NCBI RefSeq assembly: GCF_035984545.1
Contig: NZ_JAXCHP010000001.1
Location: 2,542,001-2,606,000, forward strand
DNA from: Cryobacterium sp. GrIS_2_6
GTDB lineage: Bacteria; Actinomycetota; Actinomycetes; Actinomycetales; Microbacteriaceae
DNA length: 64,000 nucleotides
Direction: 5' to 3'
Both the position numbers and the translations under genes were made by a program. The notes under the pieces are model-generated. The model was not told where the DNA came from. It ran no database searches and saw only the letters and a program-made list of their open reading frames with translations. Below are positions 30,114 to 38,496 of this stretch, piece after piece (positions within the stretch are counted from its first letter, which is position 1; every line of letters starts with the position of its first letter).

Positions 30114-31082
30114 CTATGAAACGGATGCCGCCTGCCGCGATTCCCAGGCGCTGCGCACCATTTCTTCGAGGCTGTGCCGCATCTTCCAGTCGAGGTCGCG
30201 TGCCGCGAGCGCGCCGCTCGTGACGATGCGGTCGGGGTCGCCGGCCCGGCGGGGACCGATGTCGGGCGTGAAGTCGATGCCGGTCACGCGGGCGACCGTC
30301 GTCATGATCTCGCCGACGGAGACGCCGTCGCCGCTGCCGAGGTTGTAGACGGGTTCGATCGCCGTGCCGGCGTCGAGGAGTCGGGCGGCCGCGACGTGCG
30401 AGACGGCGAGGTCGGCGACGTGGATGTAGTCGCGCACGCAGGTGCCGTCGGGGGTCGCGTAGTCGTTGCCGTTGATCCGCGGGGTGCGGCCGGCGAGGAG
30501 TGCGTCGAAGATGATCGGGAACAGGTTGTGCGGGCTCGTGTCGCGGAGTTCGCGGGCGCCGGAGCCGACGACGTTGAAGTATCGGAGCGCGGTGTAGCTG
30601 AGCCCGGCCGCGACGGCCTGGTCGCGAAGCAGCCACTCGCCGATGAGCTTGGTCTCGCCGTACGGGGACTCCGGGCTCTTCCGGGTCTCCTCGGTGACGA
30701 GCGAGGTCGTCGGGGTGCCGTAGACGGCCGCGCTCGAGGAGAACACCATCCGCTTCACATCGGCTTCCTGCATCGCAGCGAGGAGGGTGGCCATGGCCGT
30801 GACATTCTGCTCATAGGTGTGCAGCGGGCGCTGCACCGAGACCCCGGCGTACTTGAAACCGGCGACGTGCACGACGCCCGTGATCGGGTGATCAGCAAAG
30901 GTGTTGAGGAGGAGGGGGCCGTCGAGCAGGTCGCCGTGAACGAACGGCACGGACTCCGGGACGAATTCGGCGTGGCCGCTCGAGACGTCGTCGACCACGA
31001 CGACGTCGATGCCCTCAGCGAGGAACGCGCGGACGATATGGGATCCGATATAGCCGGCTCCGCCGGTGACAAGCCACGCCAT
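30114..31082 (-). CDS. galE: UDP-glucose 4-epimerase
   Basis: 322 residues from the ATG at 31082 (MAWLVTGGAGYIGS), with GAGGG 6 bases upstream; an in-frame ATG 27 bases further upstream has no such site. It interconverts UDP-glucose and UDP-galactose in the cytoplasm. NAD motif GGAGYIGS, substrate/NAD loop HVAGFKYAGVSVQRP, catalytic Ser in SSSAAVYG, and YGETK for the Tyr-Lys pair are all present, with LRYFNVVGSG and NLGSGDG. The length is slightly short compared with the 335-340 residues of enterobacterial GalE. It may supply the surface-glycan locus further right. Confidence 0.93.
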   Translation of the reverse strand: MAWLVTGGAGYIGSHIVRAFLAEGIDVVVVDDVSSGHAEFVPESVPFVHGDLLDGPLLLNTFADHPITGVVHVAGFKYAGVSVQRPLHTYEQNVTAMATLLAAMQEADVKRMVFSSSAAVYGTPTTSLVTEETRKSPESPYGETKLIGEWLLRDQAVAAGLSYTALRYFNVVGSGARELRDTSPHNLFPIIFDALLAGRTPRINGNDYATPDGTCVRDYIHVADLAVSHVAAARLLDAGTAIEPVYNLGSGDGVSVGEIMTTVARVTGIDFTPDIGPRRAGDPDRIVTSGALAARDLDWKMRHSLEEMVRSAWESRQAASVS

Positions 31083-31160
31083 GTGTACCCTCGCAGGATC
31101 GCTCGGCAACCTAGCGATGCCGATGCTGCCAGCCTAGCGTTCGGGCCGATTCCGGCGCTG

Positions 31161-31220
31161 CGCGCCACCTGCGCCGCTTCGCGCCAGGCGTGCCAGGTGC
31201 GGAGCGGCGGAAGTGGCGCG
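31161..31220. repeat. 60-bp intergenic palindrome, family A copy 3
   Basis: Arms CGCGCCACCTGCGCCG and CGGCGGAAGTGGCGCG with two arm mismatches. The length and central sequence (TTCGCGCCAGGCGTGCC) match copies 1 and 2. It lies upstream of galE and downstream of the small membrane-protein gene, so it is not restricted to convergent gaps. Confidence 0.82.
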
Positions 31221-31250
31221 CACGGCATGGGTTGCGCGCGTGGGTCAGGG

Positions 31251-31385
31251 TCAGTCGTCGTCGGGGCCGTGGGTGCGCCGGGCGATCTGCGGGTCGCCGT
31301 AGCCGTCGCGGGTCACCGTGCTGAACGTCGCGACGACGCTCCAGAGGGTGAGGAGGGCGAGAACCAGGACCAGGAATGTGATCAT
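31251..31385 (-). CDS. Small single-pass membrane protein
   Basis: 44 residues: a hydrophobic helix at 2-23 (ITFLVLVLALLTLWSVVATF) and a charged, hydrophilic tail ending THGPDDD. It overlaps no other plausible gene and is divergent from the GlxA-type regulator. Single-helix proteins of this kind are common in Microbacteriaceae genomes, but I do not recognise a family. No convincing ribosome binding site is visible, so it is a moderate call. Confidence 0.55.
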   Translation of the reverse strand: MITFLVLVLALLTLWSVVATFSTVTRDGYGDPQIARRTHGPDDD

Positions 31386-31412
31386 GGCAGGAACTCTAGG
31401 CATTGCGATATC

Positions 31413-31448
31413 CTGCCGCGAGTGGCAGTCTTGCCAGTGTTCGACACT
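31413..31448 (+). promoter_or_regulatory. Candidate operator region before the GlxA-type regulator
   Basis: Two short inverted repeats lie in the 93-base divergent gap: CTGCC-GCGAGT-GGCAG (31413-31428) and the perfect 13-base AGTGTTCGACACT (31436-31448). AraC-type regulators often bind such sites near their own promoters. This rests on symmetry only. Confidence 0.35.
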
Positions 31449-31478
31449 TTCCTGCCAACGCCGTTTCCGGAGGTTCGC

Positions 31479-32459
31479 ATGCCCGCCGCGCTCGCCCCTA
31501 CCTCGCTCAACAAGGTCGTCTGCATCGCCCTGCCCGACATGGCGCCGTTCGAGTTCGGCGTGATCTGCGAGGTCTTCGGCATCGACAGGAGCGACACCGG
31601 CGGTCCCGTCTTCGACTTCCACGTCACGGCCGCCGAGCCCGGGCCGATCCGCACCAAGCTTGGCTTCGACATCATCGTGACGGAAGACCTCTCCGCGGCG
31701 GCCGACGCCGACCTGCTCGCGATTCCCGCCTTCGACAAGGGCACACCGGTGCATCCCGCCGTACTGCAGGCCGTGCGGGACGCCGAGGCCCGGGGCGCCT
31801 GGGTGCTGAGTGTCTGCAGCGGCGCGTTCGTGCTCGGCGAGGCGGGCATCCTTGATGGCCGGCGCAGCACCACGCACTGGATGTACACGGATGCCCTCGC
31901 GCGCCGATTCCCCCAGACCCGGGTCGACCCCGACGTGCTCTTCGTCGAGGACCGCCGCGTGGTGACCGGGGCCGGTACTGCGGCCGGCATCGACGCGTGC
32001 CTGCACATCGTGCGGAAGGTGCTCGGGGCATCCGTCGCCAACAACATCGCCAGGCGGATGGTCGTGCCGCCTCAGCGCGACGGCGGCCAGTGCCAGTTCA
32101 TCGAGGCGCCCGTCGTCGACTGCGACAGCGACTCGTTCGCGAGCGTGACCGCGTGGATGCTCGAGAACCTCGACCGCGAGCTGCCCGTCGAGGAGCTCGC
32201 CCGGCGCTCGCTGATGTCGCCGCGCACCTTCGCCCGGCGCTTCCGCGCGGAGCTCGGCACGACGCCGACGGCGTGGCTCAACCGGCAGCGCCTGCTGCGG
32301 GCGCAGCAGTTGCTCGAGGAGAGTACGCGGAGCCTCGAGGAGATCGCCGGCGACACCGGGTTCGGCGGGGCCGCCGTGATGCGGCACCACTTCCTCAAGG
32401 TGCTGCAGACCACCCCGACCGCGTACCGGCGCACCTTCGGGGCCCGCCGCGCCGGCTGA
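31479..32459 (+). CDS. GlxA-type transcriptional regulator (DJ-1/PfpI + AraC HTH)
   Basis: 326 residues from ATG at 31479 with GGAGG 6 bases upstream. The N-terminal DJ-1/PfpI-like domain (about 10-180) keeps the nucleophile-elbow motif VLSVCSGAFVLGEAG but is not expected to be catalytic in this family. The C-terminal AraC helix-turn-helix pair (about 225-320) has MSPRTFARRFRAELGTTP and IAGDTGFGGAAVMRHHF. Such regulators respond to small amines or amino-acid derivatives; the effector here is unknown. It is convergent with manA, with a long palindrome between. Confidence 0.92.
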   Translation: MPAALAPTSLNKVVCIALPDMAPFEFGVICEVFGIDRSDTGGPVFDFHVTAAEPGPIRTKLGFDIIVTEDLSAAADADLLAIPAFDKGTPVHPAVLQAVRDAEARGAWVLSVCSGAFVLGEAGILDGRRSTTHWMYTDALARRFPQTRVDPDVLFVEDRRVVTGAGTAAGIDACLHIVRKVLGASVANNIARRMVVPPQRDGGQCQFIEAPVVDCDSDSFASVTAWMLENLDRELPVEELARRSLMSPRTFARRFRAELGTTPTAWLNRQRLLRAQQLLEESTRSLEEIAGDTGFGGAAVMRHHFLKVLQTTPTAYRRTFGARRAG

Positions 32460-32467
32460 CCGCCGAA

Positions 32468-32548
32468 CCAATTCGACGGAGTTTTTGCTCGGAAAGCTCT
32501 TAGATCGCGCTCTTACGTGTCCAGAACCCAAAAACTCCGTCGAATTGG
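32468..32548. repeat. Long inverted repeat, family B copy 1 (intact)
   Basis: Perfect 20-base arms (32468-32487, CCAATTCGACGGAGTTTTTG, and its complement at 32529-32548) enclose a 41-base centre. It lies between convergent genes, and the T5/A5 runs inside the arms would make it a terminator in both directions. A second copy, split by an IS, is at 36261-37852. Confidence 0.85.
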
Positions 32549-32574
32549 CTCGGGGAACCGGGGCAGAGCGGGGG

Positions 32575-33900
32575 CTAGGGGGTTGTGGCGAGGAAGACGT
32601 CTCCGGCGCCCGCGAAGGTGAGGGTGCCCTCGTCGGGGGTGATGTAGACCGACTCGCCGCGCTTGAGGGTGACGGATGCCGTGGCACCGGCCACGAGGAA
32701 CCCTCCGGCCGTGCAGAGCGCGATTCCCGGTCCCGTGAGCGTGAACTGGCGCATCGGGACGCCGGCCGCGGGAGCCGCGCCGGCGCCGACGACGGGAGCG
32801 GCAGCATCCGCCGCCGAGGCCTCGATGTGCACGAGCGCGAAGTCGTCCACGTCGGGCCGGTACTCGGACACGCCGGGCGTGTGCACGATCGGGGCCAGGT
32901 AGGGCACCGGAACCGGGGAGAAGTCGAGCACGTCGAGCAGTTCGTCGACGTCGATGTGCTTGGGGGTGAGCCCGCCGCGGAGCACGTTGTCCGACGCCGC
33001 CATGAGTTCGATGCCGAGCCCGAGCAGGTAGGCGTGGATGTTGCCGGCCGGCAGATAAAGGACCTCTCCGCGCTTCAGGGAGACCCGGTTGGTCAGGAGG
33101 GAGATCACGATGCCGGGGTCGCCGGGATACGCCACGGCGAGGTCGCGCACGGTCGCGAGCTCGAGCGGGAACCGGATCGCGGCCCCGCCCTCTGCGAGGT
33201 ACACGGCGTCCTTCGCGAGGCTGACCACGCGCTCGACGAGCCAGGAGACCTCGCCGGTGTCGCCGCCGCGCCCGTCGCGCAGCAGCCAGTCCACGGTGTC
33301 GCGCAGGCCGGTGTCGCCGAGCAGCCGGCTCTCGAGGGCGTCGAGGGCTCCGGGCTGCGGGTTCTCCGACGCGGCGTCGAGGGCGCGAAGCTCCCCCACG
33401 GTGCGCCGCACCTCGCCGAGCTCGCGGAAACCGCAGAGCGCCTCGAAGGTCTCGCTCAGCGCGAAGATGATCTCGGGTTTGTGGAACTGGTCGCGGTAGT
33501 TGCGGTCGAAGGCGTCGACGGGGACGCCCGCGGCGTTCTCGAGGGCGAAGCCGGTGCGCGCCCGCTCGCTCGTGGGATGCGCCTGCAGCGAGAGCGGGCT
33601 CGCGGCGGCGAGCACCTTGAGCAGGAACGGCAGCCGCGGCGGCACCGACCCTGCGTCGGTCTCCTCGGCAACGAGCGCGGAGCCGAGCGCCCGCTCGGGG
33701 TCGGCGAGGATCCAGTCGACGAGGGTCCCGGCCCCGCCCGTGCGGGAGGGGTCCGTGATCACCGACGGCGAACCCGGGTGCGCCCCGAGCCAGAGTTCGG
33801 CCTCCGGCTTGCCAGACGGAGTAGTGCCGAGCAGCCCCGAGATCGCGGTCGTCGAGCCCCACGCGTAGTCCCGCGGTGTATTGCTGATGCCCACAAACAT
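32575..33900 (-). CDS. manA: Mannose-6-phosphate isomerase, class I
   Basis: 441 residues from ATG at 33900 (MFVGISNTPRDYAWGS). It interconverts fructose-6-phosphate and mannose-6-phosphate, the entry to GDP-mannose. Zinc ligands of type I PMI are visible: Gln and His in LSLQAHPTSE, Glu in FHKPEIIFAL, and His in LPAGNIHAYLLGLG. The Arg active-site region is in the C-terminal cupin. An Ala/Gly-rich insert (SAADAAAPVVGAGAAPAAG) sits before the last cupin strands. Mannose donors would feed the mannosyltransferase-like proteins in this window. Confidence 0.94.
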   Translation of the reverse strand: MFVGISNTPRDYAWGSTTAISGLLGTTPSGKPEAELWLGAHPGSPSVITDPSRTGGAGTLVDWILADPERALGSALVAEETDAGSVPPRLPFLLKVLAAASPLSLQAHPTSERARTGFALENAAGVPVDAFDRNYRDQFHKPEIIFALSETFEALCGFRELGEVRRTVGELRALDAASENPQPGALDALESRLLGDTGLRDTVDWLLRDGRGGDTGEVSWLVERVVSLAKDAVYLAEGGAAIRFPLELATVRDLAVAYPGDPGIVISLLTNRVSLKRGEVLYLPAGNIHAYLLGLGIELMAASDNVLRGGLTPKHIDVDELLDVLDFSPVPVPYLAPIVHTPGVSEYRPDVDDFALVHIEASAADAAAPVVGAGAAPAAGVPMRQFTLTGPGIALCTAGGFLVAGATASVTLKRGESVYITPDEGTLTFAGAGDVFLATTP

Positions 33901-33979
33901 GACTGCTCCTGTACGTCTCGTGCGACTCGGTTGAGTCCAAACTATCAAGGCGCCCACGGATGCCCCGCTTCGGTCCCCC

Positions 33980-34030
33980 TTGACACTCGATACCTTAACC
34001 GGTTTAGTGGGGAGTGCTGAACCGGTTCAG
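33980..34030 (+). promoter_or_regulatory. Promoter overlapped by two LacI-type operators
   Basis: TTGACA (33980-33985), a 17-base spacer and TTTAGT (34003-34008) form the promoter. Operator 1, CTTAACCGGTTTAG (33994-34007), covers the spacer and -10. Operator 2, CTGAACCGGTTCAG (34017-34030), is a perfect 14-base palindrome just downstream. Their centres are 23 bases apart, about two helical turns. The central CG step is typical of LacI/GalR operators. No LacI gene is in the window. Confidence 0.7.
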
Positions 34031-34050
34031 TACTCGAAGGAGAGTCACGC

Positions 34051-36219
34051 ATGACGCACAGTGCTGTTCGTTTCCGTTCCACCCCGCGCCGATCGGCGCT
34101 GGGTTCCGTCGCCCTCGCGAGCGCGGTCTCCCTGCTGTTGTGGGGAGCGGGTGCCGGAGCCGCGTCCGCGCAGCCCGGCCGGCCGGCCGCATCCGTCGCC
34201 GGCGGCACCGCAACCGCGGTCGACGGCACAACGCCGCCGGCCCCCGCCGCCGGCCGGCCACTCACCAACCTCGCGCACCTGGACTTCCTGCTCGACGCGG
34301 TCCCGCTCACGCAGACCGCGGAGCACACGACCTACCGCCTCGCCGAACAGCCGACCGCGCAGGCGCCGTGGACCTACGCCAACCGCAACGCGGACGGGAG
34401 CTACACCCGCATCGGCGGCGGCTCCCTCGACGTCGGCACCGGCCACTGGAGCCAGGGCGCATACAACGCCGACGACATCGCCCGCACCGCCGTCGTCTAC
34501 CTGCGGCACTGGAAGCTCACCGGCGACACGGCGAGCCGCGACCACGCGGTGCAGACCCTGCGCGCCCTGACCTACCTGCAGACCGCGACTGGCCCGAACG
34601 CCGGCAACGTCGTGCTCTGGCAGCAAGCCGACGGCACCCTGACCCCGAGCGCAACGCCCAAGGAACTGCCGGACCCGAGCGACTCCGCGGAATCGTACTG
34701 GGTGGCCCGCACCCTCTGGGCCCTCGGCGAGGGCTACGCGGCCTTCTCGGGAACCGCCGCGGGCGCAGACCCCGCCTTCGCCGCGTTCCTCCAGGACCGG
34801 CTGCACCTCAGCCTCGACGCGCTCAACCGGCAGTCCCTCGCCCGGTACGGCACCTTCGACGTCGCAGACGGCGTGAAGGTCCCGGCCTGGCTCGTCGCCG
34901 GCGGGGCGGATGCCTCGGCAGAGGCCGCCCTCGGCCTCGCCGCCTTCAGCGCGGCCGACCCCGGCGATACCGGGGTGCGCACCGCGCTCACCCGGCTGAC
35001 CGAGGGCGTCGCCGCGATGTCCTCCGGTTCGCTCACCCAGTGGCCGTTCGGCGCGATCCTGCCGTGGAGCAAGTCACAGTCGCTCTGGCATGCCTGGGGC
35101 GGCCTGGCCCCTGCCGCCGTCGCCACGGCCGGGGCCGTGCTCGGCCGGTCCGACCTGCTTAAGGCCGCCGTCGCCAACTCGGCCCAGTTCACCCCGCAGC
35201 TCCTTGCCGCGGGCGGCGCCGACAACGCGTGGAGCCCGACCCCCGGCGAGGCGCAGATCGCCTACGGCGTCGACTCCCGGGTCGAAGGCCTCGTCGCGAC
35301 CGCGAAGGCCGCGAACGCGCCCGGCCTGCTCGACGTCGCCGCGATCTACGCCGGCTGGTTCTTCGGCGCCAACCGCAGCGGCCTCCCGGCATACAACCCG
35401 GCGACAGGCACCGCGATAGACGGCATCGAGCGCGACGGCCGGGTCAACCCGAACTCGGGCGCCGAATCCACGATCCACACCCTGCTGACCATGCTCGCCC
35501 TCGACGCGAACCCCGAGCTCAGGGCCAAGGCGCTCGGAATCGAGAAGACCGTCGCGACCGCGGGGCTCAGCGTCGTCGAAGCCGAGGCCGGCACGATCGG
35601 CGGCGGCAGCGCAGGCGGCACCGGCGGCTTGGTCGTCACCCCCGCATCGGCGTGGACCGGGGAGGCCAACCTCTCCGGCGGCGCATACGTGAGCCTCACG
35701 AAGGGCGGAACGCTCAGCATCCCCGTCCCCGCGAGCGACCAGGCCCGCAACGTGTACCCGATCGTGAACCAGACCGAAGCCCGGTCCGGGAACACGGGCT
35801 GGGCATCCGCCCGGGCAGCGCTCGGCAGCACGGCGAACGGTGGGGCGGGCGCGCAGGGAATCACGGATGCCCCCGGCCGGCTGCTGCCGCTCTCACTGTC
35901 CCGCACGCTGCCGGCCGGCGCGACCGCCGTCACCGGCACGTCGAGCGGGGCGGCGGCGATCGACGCGCTGCTGCTGCAGCCGCTCGTGTCCACGGTCACG
36001 GTGACCGGACCGGCCGGCGATTCGACGCTGTACGTGAGCGCCGCGCGGGAGTCCAGCGTGCGGCCCGTGCTCGTGCCGCGCGGGTTCCGGCTGGAGCAGG
36101 CCGCTTACGATGCCGCTGGCCGGCCCGTCACCCACGCGGATGAGCGGGGGAACCCGGCGCGGGCATCCGTCACGGTCGCCCCCGGCGGCTTCACGGTCAC
36201 GCACCTGACCCGGCGCTGA
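34051..36219 (+). CDS. Secreted (alpha/alpha)-barrel glycan-active protein with CBM-like domain
   Basis: 722 residues, ATG preceded by AAGGAGAG. A signal peptide of about 40 residues ends ASAQP and has TPRRSALG before the hydrophobic core, so Sec or Tat export is possible. Residues about 70-510 are helical repeats with conserved aromatic and acidic patches (HWSQGAYNADDIARTAVVYL, DSAESYWVARTLWALGEGY, GVDSRVEGLVATAKAA), as in (alpha/alpha)6 glycoside hydrolases. About 510-650 resembles a CBM6/35-like jelly roll (VEAEAGTIGGGS, GGAYVSLTKGGTLSIPVP). Catalytic residues cannot be assigned. LacI-type operators suggest induction by a sugar. Confidence 0.65.
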   Translation: MTHSAVRFRSTPRRSALGSVALASAVSLLLWGAGAGAASAQPGRPAASVAGGTATAVDGTTPPAPAAGRPLTNLAHLDFLLDAVPLTQTAEHTTYRLAEQPTAQAPWTYANRNADGSYTRIGGGSLDVGTGHWSQGAYNADDIARTAVVYLRHWKLTGDTASRDHAVQTLRALTYLQTATGPNAGNVVLWQQADGTLTPSATPKELPDPSDSAESYWVARTLWALGEGYAAFSGTAAGADPAFAAFLQDRLHLSLDALNRQSLARYGTFDVADGVKVPAWLVAGGADASAEAALGLAAFSAADPGDTGVRTALTRLTEGVAAMSSGSLTQWPFGAILPWSKSQSLWHAWGGLAPAAVATAGAVLGRSDLLKAAVANSAQFTPQLLAAGGADNAWSPTPGEAQIAYGVDSRVEGLVATAKAANAPGLLDVAAIYAGWFFGANRSGLPAYNPATGTAIDGIERDGRVNPNSGAESTIHTLLTMLALDANPELRAKALGIEKTVATAGLSVVEAEAGTIGGGSAGGTGGLVVTPASAWTGEANLSGGAYVSLTKGGTLSIPVPASDQARNVYPIVNQTEARSGNTGWASARAALGSTANGGAGAQGITDAPGRLLPLSLSRTLPAGATAVTGTSSGAAAIDALLLQPLVSTVTVTGPAGDSTLYVSAARESSVRPVLVPRGFRLEQAAYDAAGRPVTHADERGNPARASVTVAPGGFTVTHLTRR

Positions 36220-36350
36220 TGCCCCGCCCGCCCGCCCGGACCCCGAACGCTCGCCCCCAACCAATTCGACGGAGTTTTTGAGTTTCCGGCACGTGAAAAC
36301 GCGCATTAAGCGCTTTCCGCTCGATGTCAAGCTGTGTGGAGTCACGTGGG

Positions 36351-37307
36351 CTAGCTTTTGACAGTTTCCTTGGGGATGTTGATTCCAACGGTGCCGGCTG
36401 GTGCGGGTGTAGTCGGCCGCGAGTGGAATCGTTCCGGGTGGTTCTGGTGGTAGGTCTGCAGTGCCATGTCGCGGATGCGGTGGGCCTGCTTCCAGGAGCC
36501 GTCGTGGACTTGCTGGGGCGTGAATAACGCGATGCCGGAATGCTTGTGGGTCGTGTTGTACCAAGGCACGTACTCGGCCAGGTGGTCGCGGGCGGCCTGA
36601 AGACTCTCGAACGTTCCGGGGTAGTTGGGCCGGTACTTCATTGTGCGAAATTCAGACTCGGAGAACGGGTTGTCGTTGGACACATAGGGCCGGTTGTGGG
36701 TTTTAGTCACCTTGTGCTCGGCGAGGAGATCGGCCAGAGCGCCCGAACGCATCGCGGGCCCGGAATCGGCGTGCACGAACTTGGGGGTGCCGTATTGGTC
36801 GAACGCGCTCTGGAACATCTCCACGGCGAGGTGGTCGCTCTCGCGTTCCTCGACCCGCCAGCCGACGATCGTGCGCGAGTAGATATCGATGATGGAATAC
36901 GCCTTGAACGTTGTGCCCCGCCACGGGCAGCGGAGGTCGGTGATGTCCCAGGACCACACCTGCCCAGGCCCGGTCGCTACCAGCACCGGCTTCTGGCGGG
37001 GTGTTCGAGACCCACGCCCGGTGGGCACGACGGGGCGGGTGCTCTGATCGGTGAGGTCGGCGGCGATCCGCCACCAGGACCGGCGCCCGGCGAGCATCAC
37101 ACCCTGGTCCCAGACGCTCGCAAAGGTGTGATCGACGGAATGCCCCGCCGTCCACCCCGTCGTGATCTGTTCCGCGATCACCTTCCGATCCGTCGTGGGG
37201 ATCCGAGACAAGTACGCGCGGTCTTTCTGCGCGATGGGTTCGGGCACCCGGGCGCGGGGCTTCTGCCGGTACTGCCACGTTGAGCGGGCCACGCCCGCGA
37301 GGACCAA
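36351..37307 (-). CDS. IS3-family transposase OrfB (DDE integrase domain)
   Basis: 318 residues from a TTG at 37307; the frame stays open upstream to about 37395, in the -1 frame of OrfA. An N-terminal HTH_21-like part is followed by the rve integrase core. Catalytic triad: Asp121 (SWDITDL), Asp181 (FVHADSG) and Glu217 (NDNPFSESEF), with the DD(35)E spacing of IS3 elements. YNTTHKHSGIALFTP is the typical post-catalytic motif. The active form is probably an OrfAB fusion made by -1 frameshifting. Confidence 0.92.
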   Translation of the reverse strand: MVLAGVARSTWQYRQKPRARVPEPIAQKDRAYLSRIPTTDRKVIAEQITTGWTAGHSVDHTFASVWDQGVMLAGRRSWWRIAADLTDQSTRPVVPTGRGSRTPRQKPVLVATGPGQVWSWDITDLRCPWRGTTFKAYSIIDIYSRTIVGWRVEERESDHLAVEMFQSAFDQYGTPKFVHADSGPAMRSGALADLLAEHKVTKTHNRPYVSNDNPFSESEFRTMKYRPNYPGTFESLQAARDHLAEYVPWYNTTHKHSGIALFTPQQVHDGSWKQAHRIRDMALQTYHQNHPERFHSRPTTPAPAGTVGINIPKETVKS

Positions 37308-37366
37308 AGCGCGGCGTTGCGACCCCGTTAAACGCGTCAGGTCACCGACGAGCGTGTTCTCGAGCT

Positions 37367-37771
37367 TCAGGAACCGGACGGATCGGATGTCGTCGGGGTG
37401 GGTGCGGGCTCTTCCTCGCTCATCGCGTGCAAGAGCCCGATAGCTTTCCCCAGCGTGTTGTTCGTGTCCTCCAACTCGCGCACCCGCGCGCTCAGTTTCG
37501 CAACCTCAGCCGCGTGCGCCGCGCGCTCAGCGGCCCGTGATTTCTCCAGCGCCGTGCGCTTACGAGGGGGAACAGTCATAGCCCTACCCTCTCGCGGAAC
37601 CAGACCCCGGTCCAGATCACCGCCATACACCGCGGCGCTCCACCGCGTCAGCATCGCATGCGAGACCGGCTGTCCCGCTAACCAGGCACCTTTCTGACCA
37701 TGCGGTTGCCGGTGATACTCATGAACAAACTCGCGGATCTCCACCACAGTGAACCCTGGACTAATCGACAT
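37367..37771 (-). CDS. IS3-family transposase OrfA (DNA-binding subunit)
   Basis: 134 residues. The N-terminal half holds a helix-turn-helix (FVHEYHRQPHGQKGAWLAG, VSHAMLTRWSAAVYGG). The second half is a leucine-zipper-like coiled coil (AAHAAEVAKLSARVRELED, NNTLGKAIGLLHAM). OrfB is open in the -1 frame across the OrfA end, so translational frameshifting is likely, but I did not identify a clear slippery heptamer. Confidence 0.88.
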   Translation of the reverse strand: MSISPGFTVVEIREFVHEYHRQPHGQKGAWLAGQPVSHAMLTRWSAAVYGGDLDRGLVPREGRAMTVPPRKRTALEKSRAAERAAHAAEVAKLSARVRELEDTNNTLGKAIGLLHAMSEEEPAPTPTTSDPSGS

Positions 37772-37871
37772 TCCTCTGACTCCTACTGATCGTGAACTGA
37801 CTCACAACCAGCTTGACGCAGAGGGTTCCGGACAGAATCTCCGTCGAATTGGTCAGGGGTAGCGGGACCGG

Positions 37872-38492
<621 letters not shown>

Positions 38493-38496
<4 letters not shown>

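Larger units (their letters stand above)
36325..37820 (-). mobile_element. IS3-family insertion sequence
   Basis: About 1.5 kb with two consecutive transposase frames. The terminal inverted repeats are imperfect: left end TGTCAAGCTGTGTGGAGTCA and right end (complement) TGCGTCAAGCTGGTTGTGAG. The 5'-TG/CA-3' ends fit IS3. I could not find a convincing 3-4 base target duplication, so the exact ends may be off by 1-3 bases. Both frames are intact, which suggests a recent insertion. Confidence 0.85.
36261..37852. repeat. Long inverted repeat, family B copy 2, split by an IS element
   Basis: The left arm 36261-36280 is identical to the 20-base arm of copy 1. The right arm 37833-37852 matches its complement with three changes. 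Read on the minus strand, the sequence inside the left arm (GCGGAAAGCGCTTAATGCGCG at its core) also aligns with the centre of copy 1. The IS3 element occupies 36325-37820 of this span. The copy again lies between convergent genes. Confidence 0.75.

Noticed and set aside
36325..37820. Target-site duplication of the IS3 element
   Set aside because: The 3-5 bases on both sides of every plausible boundary do not match; recombination or drift may have removed it.
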